From positions 30,887 through 94,886 of the forward strand of contig JAKQKF010000382.1 in NCBI GenBank assembly GCA_029560815.1: a stretch of 64,000 nucleotides of DNA, given 5' to 3'. The position numbers were made by a program, and so were the translations under genes. Source of the stretch: a bacterium (GTDB lineage: Bacteria > KSB1 > UBA2214). This document shows positions 9,178-18,240 of the stretch, in pieces. Each line of letters opens with the position of its first letter. Position 1 is the first letter of the stretch. The notes under the pieces were generated by a model. That model was not told the DNA's origin. It worked only from the letters and a program-made list of their open reading frames with translations, and did not search any database.

Positions 9178-11190
9178 ATGAAAGTACTGAAAATAATCAT
9201 GCTGGCCGGCCTGATCAGCATGGCGGCCTGTGCGCAGAAGCAGGAGGCGGCCGGGACCGCTGCTCCCGGGCAGAACTGGACCCACTTTGTCCGCATCGGC
9301 GGGCACGGCCTGAGCCTGGATCGCATCGATCACATCATGGAGAGCGTGCAGGAGACCGGGGTGTTCGGCATCGAAACGGACAATGACATCACCGGGCGCT
9401 ATGACAGCTTTCTCGATCCGACGGAAAAGCTGGCGGCGATCAAGGCGATGGCCGATGCGGCGCACAAGGCGGGCAATTACGCTTTTGTCTACATCGCCGG
9501 GACGGAGTGCATCACCGCCAACGCGGACAAGACGCCCAGCAGCTTTTTCAAGGATCATCCGGACTGGGTGCAGCGCAAGATCACCGGCGAGCCCGCCGTC
9601 TTCGGCGGGGGTACGGCGTTCTGGATTTCCGCAGGTGACGAGGATGTCTGGATCAGCCCCTATGCCGTGGAGTGGCGCAAGATCTATATGGAGCGGGTGC
9701 GGCAGATCGCGGCCACCGGCATCGATGGGGTCTATGTGGATATTCCCTACTGGATGACCCATTTCGACGGCTGGGAGGATTCATGGGCCAGCTTTGATGT
9801 GCATACCGTGGCGGCCTTCAAGGAGAGGACCGGCCTGGACGCGATGAAAGATCTCAAACTGGGCGACTATAGCGACGCCAATTTCCGCAAGTGGGTCGAC
9901 TTTCGCATCCAGACCCTCACCGAGTTTATGGAAGAAATCAACGACAATGTCAAGGCGGTAAATCCCGCCTGCATGACCATTCCGGAAATCTATCCCGGGA
10001 TCGGCGAGGAGGCCGTCCGGGTCGGTTCGGATGTCTACGAGATGTATCGGGAGATGGACACCATCGCCCATGAATACAGCGCCGGCGGCTATACCGCGGC
10101 GGAGCGCAATCCCATCGACTGGTTCACCTATATGGAAGGGATGTTCACTTTCCGCGCTTTCGCTGAAGGCAAGGCTTCCTGGATGTTGAGCTACTCGTGG
10201 GATGAAGAACCCGGCGTCGACCCCCGCGATGCGATGAAAAACCTCGCCCTGTCGCAGGTTATGGCCGGGGCCAATTTTTGGGATGCGCGCGGCCATGTCA
10301 TGTCGGGCTCCAACGATTTCCCGACGCGCACAGAGATATTCAAATGGATTGCCGCCAATGAAAAGCGGCTTTACCATCCGCGTCTGCCCATCCAGCCCGC
10401 CGGCATCTATTTTTCGCCCTTCACCCGCAACTATTTTGCGGATGACTTTCTCGCCTCCTATCACGGCATGATGCACCTGCTCCTCCAGTCGCACCTGGAA
10501 TTCCAGATCCTCACGCCGCGCACTCTTGCGGAGTTCAAGGGCGATCTGCTGATCCTGCCGGATGTAAAAATCCTCACCCCGGATGAGCTGGCATTTTTCG
10601 AGCAGTTCGTCAAGGCCGGCGGCAAGCTGATGCTGACCGGCGAGAGCGGCGCCTATAACCGCGATCGCCAGCTGCTGCCAGTCAATCCCCTGCACGCTCT
10701 GTTAGGAATTGCCGATGCGAAGAGCCCGGCGGAGAGGGCGGCGGATCCCGCTTTTATCTACCGGCCGGCCTGTCCGGGCAAATCGTACGGCGACCGGGCG
10801 GTCATGCAGAGCTACAACGCCGGCGAAGCCGGCGCCGCGGCGCCGTGGCAGGTGCTGCTGACTGATTTCAAACGCGACATCAGCGAGCTCCTGCAGTACA
10901 AACCGGCAGTGACCCTGCAGGCTTCGCCCTATGTGGCGGCGCAGATCGCCGCTGTAGACGGGAAACCGCATCTCTTCCTGGCCAATTTCGGCGGCCTGAA
11001 GGCCAAAGAAGTGGCGGTCCCGGCGGCCGAACAGGGCGTCACGGTCACCTTTCCCGGGACGGCCGCTTCCCGCGTCCACTTTCTGCCTTATCTGGGGACG
11101 GAGCTCCTCCTCGAGGGGCAGCATGCGGATGGCAGGGTCAAGATTGTGCTGCCGCCGCTTGAACGTGGCGCGGTGGTCTGGCTCGAGTAA
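9178..11190 (+). CDS. Lipoprotein with TIM-barrel hydrolase and GATase-like (GH42 trimerisation-type) domain
   Basis: Lipobox M-A-A-C with Cys18; GAGGAGAAG precedes the start. Residues ~30-400 look like a glycosidase TIM barrel: TDNDITGRYD early, then GIDGVYVDIPYW (~residues 180-190), where an Asp at a strand end is a candidate catalytic residue. Residues ~410-510 resemble the class I glutamine-amidotransferase-like fold of the GH42 trimerisation domain (DLLILPDVKIL, FVKAGGKLMLTGE). A C-terminal beta-sandwich contains the SPYV...LFLANFG pattern shared with the genes at 13831 and 16009. The three are paralogues interrupted by a deacetylase-like gene. No named GH family is evident to me. A perfect hairpin follows the stop. 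Confidence 0.8.
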   Translation: MKVLKIIMLAGLISMAACAQKQEAAGTAAPGQNWTHFVRIGGHGLSLDRIDHIMESVQETGVFGIETDNDITGRYDSFLDPTEKLAAIKAMADAAHKAGNYAFVYIAGTECITANADKTPSSFFKDHPDWVQRKITGEPAVFGGGTAFWISAGDEDVWISPYAVEWRKIYMERVRQIAATGIDGVYVDIPYWMTHFDGWEDSWASFDVHTVAAFKERTGLDAMKDLKLGDYSDANFRKWVDFRIQTLTEFMEEINDNVKAVNPACMTIPEIYPGIGEEAVRVGSDVYEMYREMDTIAHEYSAGGYTAAERNPIDWFTYMEGMFTFRAFAEGKASWMLSYSWDEEPGVDPRDAMKNLALSQVMAGANFWDARGHVMSGSNDFPTRTEIFKWIAANEKRLYHPRLPIQPAGIYFSPFTRNYFADDFLASYHGMMHLLLQSHLEFQILTPRTLAEFKGDLLILPDVKILTPDELAFFEQFVKAGGKLMLTGESGAYNRDRQLLPVNPLHALLGIADAKSPAERAADPAFIYRPACPGKSYGDRAVMQSYNAGEAGAAAPWQVLLTDFKRDISELLQYKPAVTLQASPYVAAQIAAVDGKPHLFLANFGGLKAKEVAVPAAEQGVTVTFPGTAASRVHFLPYLGTELLLEGQHADGRVKIVLPPLERGAVVWLE

Positions 11191-11203
11191 GAACAACCTC
11201 CTG

Positions 11204-11229
11204 GCGAACCGGCCTGCCGGCCGGTTCGC
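11204..11229. terminator. Perfect 11-bp GC-rich hairpin after the TIM-barrel gene
   Basis: Arms GCGAACCGGCC and GGCCGGTTCGC flank a TGCC loop, 13 nt after the stop codon. No T-tract follows, so it is either an atypical terminator or an mRNA-stabilising or processing hairpin. Confidence 0.6.
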
Positions 11230-11391
11230 GACCGCGCTGTAAAATCCTAAAACAACCAAACCGGCCCGGCACATGGCGGATGCCTGAAAACAACCAGCGC
11301 GGCTGCTGCGGCCGGGCATCGGTTCTGCTGCTAATGGTCTGCTGCCGGGGCGAATTTGACTTTGATTAACCGACAGAAAGGATAGACAGGG

Positions 11392-13704
11392 ATGAAGGTG
11401 AAGCTTTTTATCCTGTTCATGCTGCTGGCCGTTTGCGGCCGGGCTTTCGATAATCCGCGGCTCGGTCTTGTCATCAGCAAGACCAGCTTTGACCAGAAAT
11501 GGGGAGTGACCCAGATGTCGGCGCACGGCTGGGCGGCGGCAGCGAACCTGGCGGGCATCCCCTATGACTGCTTCTTTCTTGAAGAGCTCACTACCAGCGA
11601 TCTGCGTGCCATCGATGCTCTGATCCTGGGTCAATGCTCGCATGTGGCGGAGAAAGATTATGCGCCTTTTGCCGCCAAACTGAAGGAGTATCTGGCCGGG
11701 GGAGGCCACCTCATCGTCGACGGTCAACTCGCCGTATATGATGAAAAAGCGGCGGAGCGCGATCATGCGGAGCTGGATGAGCTGGCCGGCATCGCCTATC
11801 AGGGTTTCCGCGGCAACGAGAATTTCCGTCTGCAGAGCAGTGGAGTGCAGCACTATATCACGAGGATTTTCACGCCGGGCCAGTTTGTCACTCAGCACCT
11901 CGTCAGCGGACTCAATATCCTCTCCGGCAGCCAGCCTCTGATCTTCATGACTGATGGCCGGAGCGCCTGGCCCTTTCTCTCGATTTCGGAAAAGGCGAAA
12001 AGCAGGATCGTGCTCGTCAGCGATTTCAGCACCTGGTCCGGCGCGGCCTCCTTTTTCCGCAATGAGCAGCCGCAGCTCTTTTTCCGCAATCAGCTCTTCA
12101 ATGCCATGATCCGCGCCATCCACTGGAGCCTCTATGGCGATATCAGCACGCCTTTCCCCGTGCCGCAGCTCTCCAATGCCAATCTCACCGCGATCGTCCG
12201 GCTCGACGGCGACGGCAGCAGCAACCTCAATGAGCAGATCACCACGATCAATTACCTGATCGATATCGCGCGCGCGAGCGGAGTGGTGCCCGTCTATACC
12301 TGGGTTTCAAGTCAGGCCGCCAAGGCCGGCTGGCCCGATCTGGCGCCCCTGGGCAAAAAGCTCGAGGAGGCCGGCGGCGAGATCGGCACCCACAGCCGTC
12401 ACCACCGGATCGATGAAGAGATGACCGAAGAGCGCTGGCAGGATGAGCTGGACGGCTCGATCAGGGACATCGAATTCAACACCTCGGACTATGGCTTTCC
12501 GATCGGCAAGGTGGAATGTTTTATCAATCCCGGCAACACCATCAAGATGGTTGATTACGAGCAGGTGGCCAAGCGGTTCAAGCTCTATATGACCCACGGC
12601 TTTGAGCAGGATATGCCTCTCGGTTTCGGCAATCTCACCTGGTTCACGGGCCCATACAAGGATCTCGCCCTGCTCGAGGACACTCCCTCCCCCGACTATC
12701 AGTGGTTCTACGACCCGACCTGGAGCTACACCACCCAGCAGATCACCGCCTATCAGGAGGCGGTTTTCGATCACATGTTCGAAAACATCGGCCGCGGGGT
12801 GATCTATAATCAGATGTGGCACGACTATTCCATAACCTCCCAGCCGCAGTACGGCAAGAGCCGCGTCGTCAACAAATCCAATCTCGCCATGTACGAGGCC
12901 ATCCGCGCCAAGTTTGCGGTCAAGGATATTTACTGTCCTGCGCCGATCGAACTCGCCAACAAGCTGCGGCTGATGGCGCGCTGGAATTACCGCTGGAGCA
13001 CCTCGGGCGAAAAGATTGTGCTCGAACTTGATCTCAGCGAGGTGGGCAGTGATGAGCTGGCCTCCTTCGCCGGGGGCATGGGCGTCAGCATCGAAAACGC
13101 CGGCGGCTGCATCCAGGAGGTCACGATCAACGGCAAACCGCACGACGCTTTCCGCGACCGCCTGGTGATCCTGCCCGACCTTGGCAAGGGCGTGAACCGG
13201 ATCGAGGTCACGATGGGTGCACAAAAGCCGGCAAGGCCGCGGCTGACCTACATTTCGCAGCACATGGCCTCGCTCCTGAGGACGGGCGATCAATGGCAGC
13301 TGCCCATTGTCACTAAAAACCGCACGCGCTTTCGCTGGCAGGTGCCTGCCGGCTATGCGCTTCTGCACGCAGACGCCCAGGAGTGGGACCGGCTGGGCGA
13401 CGGCTCGCTCTACGGCCATGCCGACTCGGATCGTACCGTGGTTCTGCAAAAGCTGGATGATGAGCGCTTTGCCATCTCCCGGGCTACACTGCCGGTCGAA
13501 AAGGTGATCTCAGAGAAAAAGCGGGCCCGCATCCTCGTCCGCAGCAACGGCCGCGATGAGAACACGTTTTCCTTCCGGGCCGGGTCGGCTCCGCAAAAGA
13601 TCACGTTTCAGAACCAGCCGGCCGCCGCTTCGCTCTCCGGCAAGGAGCAGATCATTACTCTGCCGAAATTTGACGGAGAGGCCGAAATACAGATTCAATT
13701 TTAG
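11392..13704 (+). CDS. Secreted polysaccharide deacetylase-like protein with N-terminal GATase-like domain
   Basis: The 770-residue protein begins with a signal peptide (VKLFILFMLLAVCGRA). Residues ~25-235 look like a GATase-like alpha/beta domain (IDALILGQCSHV, YLAGGGHLIVDGQLAVYD). Residues ~260-460 carry NodB-like carbohydrate-esterase motifs: RLDGDG with Asp272/Asp274 for metal and base, and THSRHH giving HxxxH with His334/His338. The C-terminal ~280 residues are beta-rich. The family removes N- or O-acetyl groups from amino sugars or xylan, so N-deacetylation of a GalNAc/GlcNAc polymer is the likely chemistry. Combining such a domain with a non-catalytic alpha/beta domain recalls PelA in outline, but I see no direct PelA signature. 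A 201-nt leader precedes the gene. Confidence 0.75.
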   Translation: MKVKLFILFMLLAVCGRAFDNPRLGLVISKTSFDQKWGVTQMSAHGWAAAANLAGIPYDCFFLEELTTSDLRAIDALILGQCSHVAEKDYAPFAAKLKEYLAGGGHLIVDGQLAVYDEKAAERDHAELDELAGIAYQGFRGNENFRLQSSGVQHYITRIFTPGQFVTQHLVSGLNILSGSQPLIFMTDGRSAWPFLSISEKAKSRIVLVSDFSTWSGAASFFRNEQPQLFFRNQLFNAMIRAIHWSLYGDISTPFPVPQLSNANLTAIVRLDGDGSSNLNEQITTINYLIDIARASGVVPVYTWVSSQAAKAGWPDLAPLGKKLEEAGGEIGTHSRHHRIDEEMTEERWQDELDGSIRDIEFNTSDYGFPIGKVECFINPGNTIKMVDYEQVAKRFKLYMTHGFEQDMPLGFGNLTWFTGPYKDLALLEDTPSPDYQWFYDPTWSYTTQQITAYQEAVFDHMFENIGRGVIYNQMWHDYSITSQPQYGKSRVVNKSNLAMYEAIRAKFAVKDIYCPAPIELANKLRLMARWNYRWSTSGEKIVLELDLSEVGSDELASFAGGMGVSIENAGGCIQEVTINGKPHDAFRDRLVILPDLGKGVNRIEVTMGAQKPARPRLTYISQHMASLLRTGDQWQLPIVTKNRTRFRWQVPAGYALLHADAQEWDRLGDGSLYGHADSDRTVVLQKLDDERFAISRATLPVEKVISEKKRARILVRSNGRDENTFSFRAGSAPQKITFQNQPAAASLSGKEQIITLPKFDGEAEIQIQF

Positions 13705-13748
13705 AAATAGTGGCCAGAAGCCGGGGGCCTTGTGGATCATGACTGTCG

Positions 13749-13773
13749 GCCCTGCCCGGCTCGCCCGGGCAGG
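13749..13773. terminator. Perfect 10-bp hairpin between deacetylase-like and next gene
   Basis: Arms CCCTGCCCGG and CCGGGCAGGG with a 5-nt loop lie 45 nt after the deacetylase-like stop and 57 nt before the next start. There is no T-run, so it may act as a weak terminator, stabiliser or processing signal. Confidence 0.55.
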
Positions 13774-13830
13774 GGCTGTTACTCTAACGGCTGCCGGGTA
13801 TCCTCAGGATAACCCCGTAGAAGGAGTCCT

Positions 13831-15984
13831 ATGAAAAAGCTCACCCTGCTTTCCCTGCTGCTCTTCTGTGCCATCATGGCCTGCAACAAGCCGGCCGCAA
13901 GATTCGAACCGCTGATGGACTGGGGCCACTGGCGGCTCGGCCAGAAAGCCGACGTAGATTTTTTGCAAAAGAATAACATGACGGTCACCTTTGGCAACGG
14001 TGCGCCCAATTTTGAGACCGTCAGCCGTGCCGAATTCAACACCAAGATGGAAGAGGCGAAAGCCTTCAACAAAAAGTATCACGACATGGGCTACATCGTT
14101 CTCCGTTATCTCTCCACTTCGCTGAACGGGAGCACGGCCACGCCTGAGGATCAGCCGCAAAAGGAGCAGATCCATCTCCTCAAGTTCTATAACGAGGCCT
14201 GGGAGGAGTATCAGGACTATGTCGGTCCCAAGCCGCCGCCGGAGGAGGACCCGACCCACTGGATCATGGTTCAGGCCGACGGGCAGTTCCCATTTTATCG
14301 CTACGCCCCCTATGGCAGGGAAAAGACGCCCGGCTTTGAATTCTGGGGCTGCCCCAACAATCCCTGGTATGTGCGGATGATGGAGGGGCGGGTCCGCGCC
14401 CAGGCAGAGAGCGGCATTGATGGTTCCTACGTCGACTGGACCCATATCGCCGGCGGCACCTGCTACTGCCGCCACACCCACGAAGCTTTTGTCGCCTGGC
14501 TGCAGAAAAACCTGCCGGCAGGGATCGGGGAGCAGAAATATGGCCTGAGTGACTATAGCAAGGTGACGCTGCCGAAAAACAGCAGTGAAAAGTTCTGGAT
14601 GGAGTGGCTGCAGTTCCGCGGGCATTCGGTCGCCGATTTTCATGGCCGGCTGCTCAAGGCCGCACGCGAGGTGAATCCTCATTTCCAGATCGCCGGCAAT
14701 GTCTACGGCGGCTTCGGATATGGACCGATCGCCTATGATGCCGCGGGCAATTTTGAGCTCCTGGGTTCGACGGACACTTTCCTCTACTCCGAGATTCAGG
14801 AGTATCTGGACAGTGCGCCGCGCAAGAATGAGCAGGGCATCAAGATCACCAACGGTCCGGCGCTGAAATTTCTCGCTGCCGCGTCGCATGGCAAGCCGGT
14901 CATTGTCTACGCCACCGAGATCACACCGCCGATTTTTCCCAATCCGACCGACCAGGCCCTGAGCGCCATGGCGCAGATCAACATCGCCGAGGCTGCCGCC
15001 AATCATGCGATCTTTCGCGAGAAGCGACTGACGCCGGAGGGCGCGACCAGAATGTACGATTTTCTCGCCCGCCACGAGCCATATCTGCTCGGCGCCCAGC
15101 TGCGCAGCAACATTGCCGTTCTCGCCTCCCTGAACCAGTACCTGGCCGACGAACTCTCCTTCGCCTTTATCAGTTCGCGCGTGCTGTCGGACCGCGGCGT
15201 CGCCCATGATCTGATTGTCGAAGAGGACCTGCTAAACGGCACACTCTCACGCTATGATCTGGTCCTGGTGCCTTACATCCCCCTGCTCAGCATCGAGAAG
15301 CAAAAGGCGCTGGTCCGCTACGCCGAACAGGGAGGGGTGGTGCTGGTGATCGGTGCGAGCGGAGAGAAGGACCAGTACGGTCTGCCCCAAAAGCAGAACG
15401 CCTTTCTTTCGGCGCTCCAGCTCGACACCTGGCCGGCGGAGTATACCGAAATCCGGGCCGGCTCCGGCCGGCTGGCTCTGCTGCCTCTGCCCATTCCAGC
15501 CGACCGGTTTCTGGTGCCGGCCAAGGAAAAATCCGAATTCACCACTTTCGGCCCGTCGATGGCCAACCTCTTTGCCGACATCCCCGAGGCGTACACCCGC
15601 GGACGGTTCAATCCGCCTCTGCTTGAAAATCTCTCCACCGCAGCCGACAAGATCGGGCAGCTGCTGGATAACCGGATGACGCGGCTGGTCACCAGATCGC
15701 CGTATGTCGAGGTCACCACCATGATGCCCGAAGGGAAAAAGCACGTGCTGGTGCATCTGGTCAACTATGATGTCACTCTCGATGGCGTGATCACACCGGC
15801 GACTGATCTGGGCATGCAGTTGATGATCCCGGAAAATGCGCGCGTCGCGCGGATCTCCTATTCGGGCGATCTCTCCACGCTGCAGCCGGTTGAATTCACC
15901 GTTGATGCCGGAGAACCGCGCCTGGTCAGCTTTACGCTGCCGGAGGTTGAGGTCTATGGCCTGGCGGTGGTTGAACTGGAATAG
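13831..15984 (+). CDS. Lipoprotein with TIM-barrel hydrolase and GATase-like domain (paralogue 2)
   Basis: Lipobox I-M-A-C with Cys18; GAAGGAG precedes the start. Barrel-like residues ~25-390 include GIDGSYVDWTH (~residue 195), equivalent to GIDGVYVDIPYW in the gene at 9178, followed by a cysteine/histidine cluster TCYCRHTHE. Residues ~400-520 are GATase-like (YDLVLVPYIPLL, YAEQGGVVLVIGA). The C-terminal beta-sandwich has SPYVEV...LVHLVNYD. These features tie it to the paralogues on either side. Three such barrels in one locus suggest different linkages or side chains of one polymer. The glycosidase role is inferred from fold and context; no confirmed family assignment. Confidence 0.8.
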   Translation: MKKLTLLSLLLFCAIMACNKPAARFEPLMDWGHWRLGQKADVDFLQKNNMTVTFGNGAPNFETVSRAEFNTKMEEAKAFNKKYHDMGYIVLRYLSTSLNGSTATPEDQPQKEQIHLLKFYNEAWEEYQDYVGPKPPPEEDPTHWIMVQADGQFPFYRYAPYGREKTPGFEFWGCPNNPWYVRMMEGRVRAQAESGIDGSYVDWTHIAGGTCYCRHTHEAFVAWLQKNLPAGIGEQKYGLSDYSKVTLPKNSSEKFWMEWLQFRGHSVADFHGRLLKAAREVNPHFQIAGNVYGGFGYGPIAYDAAGNFELLGSTDTFLYSEIQEYLDSAPRKNEQGIKITNGPALKFLAAASHGKPVIVYATEITPPIFPNPTDQALSAMAQINIAEAAANHAIFREKRLTPEGATRMYDFLARHEPYLLGAQLRSNIAVLASLNQYLADELSFAFISSRVLSDRGVAHDLIVEEDLLNGTLSRYDLVLVPYIPLLSIEKQKALVRYAEQGGVVLVIGASGEKDQYGLPQKQNAFLSALQLDTWPAEYTEIRAGSGRLALLPLPIPADRFLVPAKEKSEFTTFGPSMANLFADIPEAYTRGRFNPPLLENLSTAADKIGQLLDNRMTRLVTRSPYVEVTTMMPEGKKHVLVHLVNYDVTLDGVITPATDLGMQLMIPENARVARISYSGDLSTLQPVEFTVDAGEPRLVSFTLPEVEVYGLAVVELE

Positions 15985-16008
15985 TCGCTTTTCAATGCGG
16001 AGGTGTCG

Positions 16009-18213
16009 ATGAAAAAATATAGGCTGTTCTTTCTGTCTGCCGTCCTTTTGTTCGCCCCGGGCTCTCCGGCAGCGGCGCCGGCGGCTGACTATTATCAGTG
16101 CATCACCGTGCCGCCCTCCTATGCCTACCATCTCTCCGGCAGAAGCGACCGCGTGCACGGCTACGTGGTCAAACTTCCTGAAGCGGGCCGGTTGGGTCAT
16201 GCCGGTCTGGCCGTTCTCGCCAGCGGCATCGACGGCGGTGAGGGCTATGTTACAGTCAATGGCGATTCCATCGTTCTGCCGGCCCTGTGGGGTTCTGCAG
16301 GTTCGCAGAGCGATAAAAGTGCAAAGAACGCCGAAGGCAAAGAGGGATGGTACTCCTTCAGCAGTGGTGACGACATCATCGGCAAGATCGTCATTCCTCT
16401 TCGGGCCGGCAGCCTGAAAGAGGGGCTCAACGAGGTCATCTTTTTCAGGGATCCCGGACAGGACGGCTTTGAAGTCATTGATGCGCGGATCGAGACCACC
16501 AGCGCAGCAGCGCCCATGGTGATCGGGCAGACCTATCATCTGCTGGCGCGGGGCAAGCCCTCCTCCCTCTCCGATTTTGATTATGTCTTCAATTACAAGG
16601 GCGAAAAGAAGCGGCTTGAGAAAGACATCCCGGAGTGGCGGCGCCGCGGCAAGGTCAATTTTTACCGCGCCGGCATCGACTGGGACCACCTCGACCGGAT
16701 GTTTGAAATGTTCAGGGAAGCGCGCATCAATGATGTCGCAGTTCACATTCCTGCGGATCCCGCCGGTGTCGAGTACCAGCGCACCCGGGCTTTTATCGAC
16801 CGCTGCCATGCCAGCGGCATCAGGGTGACCGCTTTCAATTCCCTCGGCAGTCTCGGCTACCGTGATGTGCTCATGCGTCCCGAGCTGGAAAAATGGATCA
16901 GCCGGGATGAGTACGGCGCCCTGCGCTGGCGCGGCGAAAAGGGCGGCAACTATGCAGCTGATCTGCAGAATGCGGACTATCGCCGCAATGCCCTGCTCAC
17001 CCATGCGGCCGTGCAGATGGATGCCGGCGCCGACGAGCTCTATTATGACTGGGCGATAGGCGGCACCGGCGATGTGCTCGAGTTTTTCTCCGAGGTGCGT
17101 CAGCTGGCCAGGGAGAAAGGGATCAACATCTCCATTTTCGGCAACTGCAAGGGCAATATTCTGGCCGACGAGGTGTGCGACGAGACCAAGAGCGAAGGCA
17201 CCACTGAGGCGGGGGTCTGGGACGGCCGATGGGTGCACAACATCGCCCAGGCGCGCTTTTACTATGCTTCCGGCGATGGCGTTAAACCTTACGAGAGCAA
17301 ATATGAGGGTGCCGATCCCGGCGTGCCCCACCCCGGGGCGCGCGATATTCGCGAGGGCATGAAGTACGGCTGGCGCAAACCGATCGCCGAAGCCTCGGCC
17401 TTCCAGTCCCACTTTGCCATCGCTGAAGCGGGCGACAGGATGGTCGACGGCTGGGTGCACAAGAACAACCCCCTGGCGATGGAGGTTTGGGGTCATATCA
17501 GCCGCTACATGACCTTCCTGCAGGAGCACCAGGAGTTCTACACCGAGGTCGCCTGCGTCAGCAAGGTGGGCGTGGTTGCGCCGCCGCATATCCCCAGTTT
17601 TGAGGTCTCGCTGGCCAGGGAGAGTCTCTATAATGCCCTGGTCGAGATGAACATCATGTACGATGTCCTGCTGCTGCACCGGCTCACGCCGGAGATGCTG
17701 GCGCCCTACAAGGCGATCATCATTCCCAATATCCCCTGGATCGAAGAGAGCCAGATGGCCGCCATTCAGGCCTACAAAAACGCCGGCGGGAAGATCTTCA
17801 CGATCGGCAGCACCCCGCCGCTGCGCGACTTGGCGGACCTCGCCGCACCGGCCGCGCTGCTGGGCAAACTCGGTGAAGCTGCGGCTCGTGAGGAGCTGCG
17901 CGGACAGATGGCGGCGCTGGAAGGAGCGCCCCTGATCACCCTCACCTCCGCCCCCTATGTCGCGGCCAATGTGGTGCGCAAGCGGGGCACGGACCGCCTG
18001 GTGATTCATTTTGTCAATTACGACAAGCCGCTGCGCGGCGTCCGGGTCAGGCTCAACCTCGAGGAGCTGCCGGTCAAGCTCAACCGGAAAAAGGTGCAGG
18101 GATTCTCTCCGGATCTCGTCCAGCTGCCGCTGGAGCAGCTCTCCGTCAAGGGCAAAGTCCTCGAATTCACACTGCCGGAGCTCGATGTCTACAACGTGGT
18201 GGTTGTGAACTAA
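16009..18213 (+). CDS. Secreted TIM-barrel hydrolase with GATase-like domain (paralogue 3)
   Basis: Start placed at the ATG because GGAGG lies 5 nt upstream; a GTG two codons earlier overlaps that Shine-Dalgarno. Signal peptide in residues 1-23 (cleavage near AAPA). An extra N-terminal beta-sandwich of ~180 residues precedes the barrel, which has GADELYYDWAIGG (~residue 350) at the position of the paralogues' GVYVD/GSYVD motif. The GATase-like domain runs ~530-620 (YKAIIIPNIPWIEE, YKNAGGKIFTIGS) and the C-terminus has APYVAAN...VIHFVNYD. It follows the previous gene by 24 nt and precedes the gamma-glutamyltransferase gene by 27 nt, so these are likely co-transcribed. GH family unknown. Confidence 0.8.
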   Translation: MKKYRLFFLSAVLLFAPGSPAAAPAADYYQCITVPPSYAYHLSGRSDRVHGYVVKLPEAGRLGHAGLAVLASGIDGGEGYVTVNGDSIVLPALWGSAGSQSDKSAKNAEGKEGWYSFSSGDDIIGKIVIPLRAGSLKEGLNEVIFFRDPGQDGFEVIDARIETTSAAAPMVIGQTYHLLARGKPSSLSDFDYVFNYKGEKKRLEKDIPEWRRRGKVNFYRAGIDWDHLDRMFEMFREARINDVAVHIPADPAGVEYQRTRAFIDRCHASGIRVTAFNSLGSLGYRDVLMRPELEKWISRDEYGALRWRGEKGGNYAADLQNADYRRNALLTHAAVQMDAGADELYYDWAIGGTGDVLEFFSEVRQLAREKGINISIFGNCKGNILADEVCDETKSEGTTEAGVWDGRWVHNIAQARFYYASGDGVKPYESKYEGADPGVPHPGARDIREGMKYGWRKPIAEASAFQSHFAIAEAGDRMVDGWVHKNNPLAMEVWGHISRYMTFLQEHQEFYTEVACVSKVGVVAPPHIPSFEVSLARESLYNALVEMNIMYDVLLLHRLTPEMLAPYKAIIIPNIPWIEESQMAAIQAYKNAGGKIFTIGSTPPLRDLADLAAPAALLGKLGEAAAREELRGQMAALEGAPLITLTSAPYVAANVVRKRGTDRLVIHFVNYDKPLRGVRVRLNLEELPVKLNRKKVQGFSPDLVQLPLEQLSVKGKVLEFTLPELDVYNVVVVN

Positions 18214-18240
18214 AAACCCGGCATAGGAGGGAGATCGAAT

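Noticed and set aside
11392..13704. Assignment of the deacetylase-like protein as PelA
   Set aside because: Only the general idea of a deacetylase beside another domain is shared; no GH166 hydrolase domain and no other pel genes are present.
15247..18009. 920-codon open frame on the minus strand opposite the TIM-barrel genes
   Set aside because: It is antisense to two well-supported genes, has low-complexity His/Gly/Arg-rich composition and no domain; long antisense frames are common at this GC content.
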